A stretch of DNA of 64,000 nucleotides from Apoderus coryli (lineage: Eukaryota; Arthropoda; Insecta; Coleoptera; Attelabidae), in contig OU452202.1 of assembly GCA_911728435.2 (NCBI GenBank), forward strand, positions 21,493,135-21,557,134, given 5' to 3'. Shown one piece after another: positions 55,955-64,000 of the stretch; position 1 is the stretch's first letter, and the number at the start of each line of letters is the position of its first letter. The notes below the pieces were generated by a model. It worked only from the letters and a program-made list of their open reading frames with translations. It was not told where the DNA came from and searched no databases. The position numbers were made by a program, and so were the translations under genes.

Positions 55955-58563
55955 GCATAGCACTTCCGGTTATACCGGAAGTTGATGGCAACTTTGTTAT
56001 TTTAAATGGAACGCCCTATATATTATTACATTTTTGGATTCTAAATAAGATTTCAGACATATTTCATGTATCATGTCCTATACCTAACGTCAGTCGTTTT
56101 TTTTTATATCAAGATTTATGTCAAAATTGACAGTTTAGGGCTCCATAAGAATTCCGTTTTTTTCTTGTAAATCAGTATTTAATAATTATTTTGCAGGTAT
56201 TTTCTTATCAGGTGGGATCTTCTTTTTCGAACTGACAAGACATTTTCTGATTAGTTTATACAGGGTGGTCAAAAAATTATATTGAAAACGGTTCAAGAAA
56301 AACAGTTGAAAGTCAATTTTTTTCAAATGGAATGGGTATATTATTATTATTTTATCTTCCTTAGCATTAAAAAATAATGCAATTTTGTAATAGGTTATCA
56401 TTTTCTAAAATGCATAGTTTTCAAAATATCGTAATTTTAAATTTTTCTGCAGCGCCTATCGTTGTATTTCTGGAAGCTAGCTAATTAATTTAGTTAGCCA
56501 TGAAATTATTGTCATTTTAACGTCAAATTAATAAAAATGAAAAATACTTCTTGATATTATAAATTTGTTATTAATTCATGGAGAATAAAATAAAGTGATT
56601 AATATCACCTGTAGAGTATTTAACGAGAGAAACCCCCATTTGCTAACGATGACTAGAGAAATTAGGAAGAATTTTGAGAAATCATTTAGAGCAGGTTGGG
56701 AGGTATACAAATCAAGTATTACAACGAACTAAGACTAAAATTTAAAATAATACAGCAGAAATGAACAGAAGATGAAACTAAATAAATTTTCAACTAAAAA
56801 AAGTTAATCAACTAACGATAACAAAACTAATTTAATTGTTCGATATAACCCCCATTTAGTCTTAAACACTTATTTACCCGTTCAATAAATTCACTCGTGA
56901 CAGCTCGTGCAATTTGGACTCCAGGTAAGGCTTCGAATGAAGTTCGGATGCGTCCTACTAATTCTTCTTTTGATTTAATTGGGGTTGAATACACGTTTTG
57001 TTTAATTGCACCCCAAACATAAAAATCCAGCGGTGATAGATCTGGAGCTCTCGCTGGCCAATCCCAAGGCCCTAAACGTCTGATCCATCGATCTTCAAAC
57101 ATTTCATTAAGCTGTTGTGTGATTCTATTTCCACAGTGAAGTGGTGCTCCATCTAACTGGTACCAACAACTTCTTAATTCATTTAATGGTAGATCATCCA
57201 AACAAAGCGCCACAACATTTTGCAAAATATAAAAATAACCGTATTTAAATTATGCTCGTAAATAAAATATTCAACATGTGTGTCTTTCACCATACAAAAA
57301 ACGTTCACACTAAATTTATTTTGAAAATTTCGTTCACGAATAGCGTGCGGATTCTCCGAAGCCCAAAAATGACTATTTTGTCTATTAACGATTCCATCTC
57401 TCGAAAATTTCTACTCATCTGTCCAAATCACTTTCTGCAGAAACCCAGGATCTTCTTGCGTTCGTGTCAAAATGGTTTCGCAGAACCGTACACGTCGTTC
57501 TGCATCACCTGCTTCCAGAGCACAAAGATATTTGAATTTAAATGGATGTAAACCACTACTTTTTAATATTTTTTGACCAGAGGATTTTGAAATTCCTAGA
57601 TCTTGTTCAGCAGCACGCACTGATGATTCAGGATATGTATTAGAATATGCCAAAACATTTACCACATTATCCTCATTTGTAGTTACAGGTTTTTGTAGTA
57701 CTCGATTTGCATGACACTGCCCCCACCGTATTTGATTTCTCAAAATTCTTCTTAATTTTTCTCTAGTCATTGTTGGCAAATGCGGGTTGCTCTCGTTAAA
57801 TACTCTACAGGTTCTATTAATCACTTTGTTACATTCTCCATGGATTAATAATACATTTACAATATCAGCATATGAATAAATATGTTTCATTTTGTAATAG
57901 TTATTGGAAAATATAATGGTCACAAATATTGATAAATAACGACTGGTTGGATAGCAACAACTAATTTCATATTTAGTTTGACGTTTATGCTAATTTAGAG
58001 AAATGTCATTATTTTCATGGCTAACTAAATTAATTAGCTAGCTTCCAGAGAGACAACGGTAGGCGCTGCAGAAAAATTTTAAATGACGATATTTCGAAAA
58101 CTATGCATTTTAGAAAATGATAACCTATTACAAAATTGCATTATTTTTTAATGCTAAGGAAGATAAAATAATAATAATATACCCATTCCATTTGAAAAAA
58201 TTGACTTTCAACTGTTTTCCTTAAACCGTTTTCAATATAATTTTTTGACCACCCTGTATAAACGAATCAGAAAATATCTTGTCAGTTTGAAAAAGAAGAT
58301 CCCACCTGATAAGAAAATACCTGCAAAATAATTATTAAATACTGATTTACAAGGAAAAAACGGAATTCTTATGGAGCCCTAAACTGTCAATTTTGACATA
58401 AATCTTGATATAAGTCAAAAACGACTGACGTTAGGTATAGGACATGATACATGAAATATGTCTGAAATCTTATTTAGAATCCAAAAATGTAATAATATAT
58501 AGGGTGTTCCATTTAAAATAACAAAGTTGCCATCAACTTCCGGTACAACCGGAAGTGCTATGC
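55955..58563 (-). mobile_element. DD41D IS630/Tc1/mariner-type transposon inside a larger palindrome
   Basis: The core element spans 56261-58256. Its ends are CAGGGTGGTCAAAAAATTAT and the inverted counterpart ending CCACCCTG, both flanked by TA. The two termini are inverted copies over roughly 285 bp. Remarkably the inverted symmetry continues outside the TA dinucleotides for another 304-305 bp on each side (55955-56258 and 58259-58563, outermost GCATAGCACTTCCGG). Together the arms are almost 600 bp, surrounding a broken transposase on the minus strand. Confidence 0.85.
56827..57923 (-). pseudogene. DD41D transposase with N-terminal helix-turn-helix, inactivated
   Basis: Two open segments (57411-57923 and 56827-57225) belong to one transposase. 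The N-terminus (YADIVNVLLIHGEC, then HLPTMTREKLRRILR) resembles the DUF4817-type DNA-binding domain of insect mariner relatives. The first catalytic Asp is in VIWTDE, where an in-frame TAG follows and ends the first segment. The second lies in WYQLDGAPLHCG and the third in DLSPLDFYVWG. Counting residues gives 41 between the second and third Asp, hence DD41D. A frameshift near 57220 separates the segments, so this copy cannot make an intact enzyme. Confidence 0.85.
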
Positions 58564-59100
58564 TTTTGTTTTTCGTGTTTGTCTTTGTTATTTTTAGTCT
58601 GTAATAACTTGAAGCTTTATTTGCTTGAAGAAGCCTTAATAAAAAGGGGAAACGTCGCACTAAAAGCTGTTGTTGTTTGTATGGACGTTCTAAGACCCAA
58701 TATAATTTCTACACAATAATTATATTCGAAAACACTATTCATATCTTCTATTATATATATACTTCACTTGTCACAAAATAATTCCCCGTCAAAACGAGAA
58801 CAAACGTGTTCCGCTCGTCCACTGGTATACTGCCTAAAAAATCCCTCAATTTTTGCGTAGATTTAGGACTGTGAATGTAATTTGTTTATCATTCCACTAG
58901 TCAAACTAAACAACAGTCGATTGGATCAGGTAAACCAACCCCAAGAAGGGTAACATTGCACTGTACTGTGAGAATGGATTATTTCTTCAAATTCAGAAAC
59001 AATTTTCTTGGCTAATAAGGTTAAGGCGACTGTTTTTAGGGAAAACGTTATCACCACAACTGTTCATGTGAAAGTTGTAATGTGAAATGGAACTGAGATC
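58564..59100. other. Interval without recognised genes
   Basis: Between the DD41D palindrome and the mariner remnant. AT-rich, with short open frames only. I see no repeat copy or RNA gene that I can support. Confidence 0.3.
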
Positions 59101-59665
59101 GGATCAGATGCTGTAATGATAGTTGACAGTGCATGGATGAACGTAATTGAATTTTTGGCGATGAAGCTCCATCAACGACCAGTGTTTATCGATAGTATGG
59201 TGAATTCAATCTTGGTCGTAGTTCACTTCAAGAGGAATTTCGTGAAGGTCGTCCAAATTCAGTTGTTGTTCCGAAAACCATTGATGCTATGCGGGAACTG
59301 ATATTGCAAGATCGTCATGTGACCTATCAAGAGATTGAGGCAACCTTAGGCATTAGTGGGACAGCATACATTCAATATTGCATAAATATTTGACTGTCAA
59401 AAAAATTTGTTCACCTTGGATCCCACACAATTTGTCAATCGCTCAAAAAAGGCTCGTGTCGATTGGTGGAAAGAAATGCTCAGAAAATACGATCGCGGGG
59501 CTATGACATCGTGACAGGTGATGAATCGTGGATTTACGCGTATGAGCCTGAAAGTAAACAGCAGTCGACTGTATGGGTGTTTCAAGATGAGCCAAATCCA
59601 ACAAAAGTTGTTCGAGCACGATGCGAACCCTCGTATAAGCACTATCCAATGAGCTAGAAAATTGT
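59100..59665 (+). mobile_element. mariner transposase remnant (5' two-thirds, broken)
   Basis: Plus-strand pieces in several frames read EFNLGRSSLQEEFREGRPNS, VVVPKTIDAMRELILQDRHV, SIAQKRARVDWWKEMLRKYD and IVTGDESWIYAYEPESKQQS, ending with TVWVFQDEPNPTKVVRAR. This is the vertumnata/elegans-like mariner type, up to just past the first catalytic Asp (GDESW). Stops and frameshifts interrupt it, and everything after VVRAR is missing. Confidence 0.85.
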
Positions 59666-60490
59666 GCATTTTGTTATGTATTTAAAACAGTTCAAATTCT
59701 CAACATGTTGAACTTTGTTAAAATGAAACCAAGTTGGAATGAATACGATTCTTATGATTTAGCAAATTTCCTTTGTTTGTCTTTTAATTTATTTATAATA
59801 AGTAAAGGGCATTCATGCAAAATGCATAATTTTGCATAATTTGCATTTTTTATGCATTTTATTTATTTATTTATTATTATTTTTGAAAAAAAAAATGATA
59901 TTCAGGTAACAATTTTTACATCAATAATCGTTAGAGTATACATTCGTAATTCTTTACATAATTTTTAAATCAGATGAATAATGTCGACTTCACAACTGTG
60001 TAAAAAATGTAATTTACCAATATTATAGATTTTTATTCCTTATTTTTGTAGGAACTCTCTTTTAACTATAAATGGTGCCCTCAAACAAAAAGTGGAACTA
60101 ATTGTTGTATGCAAAAACGTTAACAATCCGTATAGTTGGCAATAAGTTTGACATTATATTCTATTATTGTATTAATATTTTTTCTTCTATTTTTAAGCAT
60201 TTGTTTTCTTGTGCATTGTTTGCAACATGCTTTATTCTTTGATTTAACACAAATGAAGAAGAAAAAAAAAAGAAACTCAAACATTTTAGTTGTTACATAA
60301 TTGGCAATCATTCAACTCAATTTTTAACTTTTCACTTTCACAAAAATATTGCAAATGGGTTAATAGTTGAGAAAATCGAATAAATAACGAATCAATTTTT
60401 TATACATATTACGGCATAATTTGTATGATCTATAGGAGGGTAATTATTGTAAAAACAAGGATTGTGCATACAGGGTTTTTCAAAAAGGGG
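59666..60490. other. AT-rich interval with simple repeats
   Basis: It holds a TGCAT-rich tract at 59815-59855 and a TTTA run at 59855-59880, but no coding region. At 60469 TACAGGGTTTTTCAAAAAGG resembles another IS630/Tc1-type terminus without a partner in view. Confidence 0.35.
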
Positions 60491-60524
60491 GGTGATTTTA
60501 TGAAAAAAATTTCGCATAAAACAT

Positions 60525-62885
60525 TTTGATTACATTAGAGAAAGTTATCTGACTCAAATCATTAATGTTGATACCCGCATTAGAAATGAGCAAAGTTCGT
60601 TGCTGGATTTGGTGATGATATCCGACAAAAAACTTGTACACAAAATAATTCATGAAGCACCGTTGGGTGTGAGTGACCATGTTCAGTTCGCTGTCGTTGT
60701 TGGGAACACGAGGGTTATACAAAAGCGTAACGTCTGGAAGGCTGATTATGTATCAATAAATGATTTTTTGTGCCGCAGTTTGCAAGATACTGATGACATC
60801 GAAATATGTCTCGGAGCTATTCAAGAGGCTATCCAGAAGTATACGTACCAGTCTGCCCCCGCAGGGTAAACTCGCAGAAGCCGTGGATCAACGAAAATAT
60901 TTTCGCAGAAATACAAAGGAAGAGGAGACTCTGGCACAGTACAGACGGTTGAAAACGGACGCGAGCTATTTGTTGTATAGGCAGCAAAACAATAAACTAA
61001 AGACAATGATATCGGAGGCTAGATGTCGGTATGAAAGTGAAATGGCGGCGAGTAGCAATAAGAAATTCTATGCTTATATTAAACAAAAGCAAAAACTACG
61101 GGTGAGCCAGTTATTGGTTCACCCGTAATTGACATAGCCAATGCATTCGCTAACAGTTCAGTAGTGTTTTTACCGAGGACTCGAGGGACAATGTACCTAT
61201 ATTACCCCAGTCTACCAGAAACAGGCAGTCATTAACAACCGTTAATGTTATAACCGCCGATATAAAGGAGGCAGTGGCGGATTTGAAGCAAGACTCGAGT
61301 CCTGGCCCGGACGAAATTCCTCCGATGTTTCTTCAGAGATGCATTGAATCATTATTACGACCATTGGCCACGTCAATGCAAAAATGCATCAACATGGGCA
61401 CTCTACCGGAGGAATGGTTGTCTGCTGTCGTGATACCTATATTTAAAAAGGGTGACAAGTTCGCTGCAGAAAATTATCGACCTATTAGTTTGACCTGCGC
61501 ACTTTGTAAATGCATGGAGAAAGTCATTACCAGAAATATGACTTCATTTCTAGTTGAATCAAATATTATTCCCAATGAACAACATGGGTTTATGCCCAAG
61601 AGGTCGGTGGAGTCGAATCTTCTGGAGTGCCTCAATGTGTGGACCAGCCATAGTGATGTTGGTCAGCCTACGGATGTGTTGTATCTGGATTTTGAGAAAG
61701 CATTCGACAGAGTGCCATTTGCTCGTTTGTTGCTGAAATTGGAGCATTACGGCGTGCGGGGGGCACTCCTGAGGTGGATTGAGATGTTTCTTACAAAAAT
61801 AATTTTCCAAGTTAGAGCGAATGGTGCATTATCCGCTAAATTGTCGGTCTTGAGTGGTGTCCCGCAGGGGTCTGTACTGGGGCCATTGCTTTTTCTGGCA
61901 TATATATCAGACTTAACAAGAACCATCACGTCAAACATGAGCTTCTTTGCTGATGACACCAAATTGTTTTGTAACCCACTGCGAGACGATAATGAATTCC
62001 AGATCGACATTGATGGGGTAGTGTTCTGGTAGGCGGTTTGGTTGATGAACTTGAATTTGGAGAAGTGTCAGGTACCACACATCGGAGCTAATCATCCCAG
62101 GACTCCATATTTCATCAATGGAAATGCCGTGAAATCTGTAAATTAGCAGAAGGATCTTGGTGTCATAGTAACAGCGGATTTGAAGTGGGAGGCTCATATT
62201 TCCGCCATAGTGAAGAAAGCTAATAGACTGTGGTATCTGATACAGAGAGCTTTCAAATCGAGATCAAACTCTCTAATATTGCAATTGTATAAATCGTATG
62301 TCAGACCACTATTGGAATATGCCAACAGCGTTTGGTCCGCCTTCCTTCATTAAGGACATAGAGGCATTGGAAAGGGTTCAGAGGAGATTCACTAAGCTAC
62401 CTCATGCACTTAGCCATATACCATATGAGGAGCGATTGAGGCTTTTAAATTTGACATGTCTTTATGATCGACGACAACGAGGCGATCTAATTCAAACATA
62501 CAAGATACTTAGTGGCTACTACTCGGTGAATCTCGATGTATTTCATCCTGCTAGAAATCCTAATCTGCGTGGCAATAGTAAGAAACTTGACAAGGAGAGA
62601 TGTGCTAGACTTCCTCGGAAGAATTTTATAACGAACAGAGTTGTATATGCATGGCATTCATTACCTGAAGAGGTGCTGATGGCGCAAACGGTTGACAGCT
62701 TTAAAAACAGGCTGGACAATTTCATGGAGGACGATGGCGATCAGTTGGTCCACTACTCGCTATAGAAGATTAGTGAGGATGACATCAATATTTCAAAAAC
62801 CTCAAATTAGGAACTGAGCAACAGTTTCATCGGTTTTATCGTTTACTGTTTTACGATTAATAATAATAATAATATTGTCTAAAAC
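60525..62885 (+). mobile_element. CR1/jockey-like LINE, 5'-truncated, with reverse transcriptase
   Basis: The element begins inside the endonuclease C-terminus (LLDLVMISDKKLVHK, GVSDHVQFAVVVG). It goes on through a linker broken by stops, then RT blocks from 61274: SSPGPDEIPPMFLQRC, NYRPISLTCALCKCMEKVI, YLDFEKAFDRVPF, LSGVPQGSVLGPLLF and the catalytic FADDTKLF near 61943-61966. After a TAG at 62030-62032 the thumb and C-terminus continue in another frame to 62765 (VVYAWHSLPEEVLMAQ). A (TAA)n tract at 62858-62875 forms the 3' end. Several frame breaks make it inactive. Confidence 0.9.
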
Positions 62886-63655
62886 TACAACTTTTGGTCA
62901 TATGTTGCATCGTTTACGAGATAAGAACTAAAACCATTCTGTCAAGTTCAGAGAAATTGTTAGTGATTATTTTATTTTCTATTCATTGTTAATCCATTAA
63001 TTATTCAAGAAATAAGAAATAAAGCTTACAGTAATACTTAATAATACCTATAAAAAAATCACTTTTACTTAGTTTTCATTTCACAGCGGTATTATTACAT
63101 GAACAACAAAACAAAAATATGTAACAAAATCTAAAAGAAAGTTAATAAATAATACATAAACTTGTGCTTGTACCCACGTCTTGTTAACTTTATCATAAAT
63201 TACAATTGTTTAACTAAAAACCACACACGTCGACGTTGTTATTATTCGAGAATCTAAATCAATTTATATTTGTAGAATTCATAATTTATGCAAATTCATT
63301 ATTAATTTCAAATTAAATTTAACATTCAAGTATCTACTTGAGCAATAATTAGACACTTCAGTATTTTACGTGTAATATTACATCATAGTGTAAAAAGTTT
63401 TTATTTTACACATCATAAATATAAGTAGATTAGATATATACAGGGTGGACAATTTTTTTTATTGGCAACTGATGAGTCCTTTTGTTATTAATAATAATAA
63501 TATTTATTCACCAATAGTCTTTTACTTAAGCAAAGCTTGCCTGCATAAAACAAGGCTTAAAATACGCGTTGATAATTTTACCCTACATGCAAAAGTTTAA
63601 GAAAAAAAGAAACCAAAAAAAATGCATAACAATATACAATTAAATGTCTAATTCA
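62886..63655. other. AT-rich interval with a transposon-like terminus
   Basis: No gene was found. At 63440 TATACAGGGTGGACAATTTT has the form of another mariner-like terminus (TA then CAGGGTGG), related to the end of the DD41D element at 56261. No partner end is visible before the window closes. Confidence 0.35.
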
Positions 63656-64000
63656 GTGGTCGCCAACCTTCTGAACGTATTGAGCACCTTCGGCAATTGT
63701 AGAATGTACAGTGAGCTACTTTTTTTTTTTTTTTAATGTACACTGTTTTTGGGGCCTTGGTGTGGTATCATACAGGACCTAATCAAGACCTAAAAAACTA
63801 TTGTCCTGCGTAAATATCACGACCGCATTATTAGGGAACCAGATTTCAATTTTTTGGGGCTTTGGTTTGGTATAGGACGCTATCATACAGGACCTAATCA
63901 AGACCTAAGAAACTATCCTTAACGAGGAATCCTCCGCATGTCGTTTGGCATGTAGATAGATATGTGCCAGAAATCTCTTCGCGAGCTACCAGGGGCTCGC
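63656..64000 (+). mobile_element. One end of a hAT-like transposon, running off the window
   Basis: The sequence from about 63656 begins CAGTGGTCGCCAACCTTCTG and continues with a GTGAGCTAC motif, like the terminal repeats of hAT elements of the Charlie/ZBED type. Inside, a block around 63753-63805 recurs at 63858-63917 (shared CATACAGGACCTAATCAAGA). Only 345 bp are in view and no transposase is reached. The string TTTGGTATAGGACGCTAT here also occurs at about 54948. Confidence 0.5.

Noticed and set aside
57252..57551. Plus-strand ORF inside the DD41D element
   Set aside because: It is the complement of the transposase coding strand, where the catalytic motifs are clear.
61274..62032. RT frame as a domesticated host gene or telomerase
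   Set aside because: It has LINE-type RT motifs, an endonuclease remnant upstream, frame breaks and a TAA-repeat tail; the apparent start is GTG.

Overview
This is AT-rich nuclear DNA from an animal, almost certainly an insect. Genes are split by many GT-AG introns, there is a zf-AD (ZAD) C2H2 zinc-finger gene (a class essentially confined to arthropods), and mariner, gypsy-like, hAT-like and non-LTR retroelement debris lies in introns and spacers. I cannot fix the order; a beetle-like genome is only a guess. No bacterial-style operon, rRNA, tRNA or CRISPR array was seen.

Layout. The first 50 kb is gene-dense: a partial unidentified gene (1-202, -), a CDK2AP/DOC-1 gene (1044-1379, +), INPP5E-type inositol polyphosphate 5-phosphatase (3280-9420, +), a double-ZAD zinc-finger factor (10765-16232, -), VPS15/PIK3R4 (17485-30006, -), NRDE2 (31080-37134, +), mitochondrial 3-hydroxyacyl-CoA dehydrogenase HADH (37657-40792, -), LST8 (41989-43247, -), a small single-exon Cys/His protein (44186-44533, -), NUP85 (45209-48153, -) and deoxyhypusine hydroxylase DOHH (49201-50187, +). 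I resolved exon borders by hand. In every complete gene the summed exon lengths divide by three and splice phases agree across every junction, which supports the models strongly. The last 14 kb (50.2-64 kb) shows no host gene. It holds a gag-bearing LTR element, an inactivated DD41D IS630/Tc1/mariner element in a double palindrome, a decayed mariner, a 5'-truncated LINE and one end of a hAT-like element.

How the genes relate. Three act around phosphoinositide and growth signalling (VPS15 in the class III PI3-kinase complex, INPP5E as a lipid 5-phosphatase, LST8 in TORC1/TORC2). The others are housekeeping genes (nuclear RNA regulation, nuclear pore, fatty-acid oxidation, eIF5A hypusination, chromatin/NuRD). 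Nothing shows that the clustering is functional. VPS15/NRDE2 and NUP85/DOHH are head-to-head pairs about 1 kb apart, and INPP5E/ZAD gene and NRDE2/HADH are convergent.

Most unusual signals: (1) a degenerate inverted-repeat family that I find in every 5'-side intergenic interval of the window and in no intron or 3'-3' spacer; (2) a terminal zinc-finger exon of the ZAD gene hidden behind a retroelement-bearing intron; (3) a seemingly perfect 288-bp tandem triplication; (4) a DD41D transposon nested in mirror-image flanking repeats; (5) a THAP-domain exon and a 538-bp inverted-repeat element with a perfect 7-bp target duplication that share the same terminal sequence.
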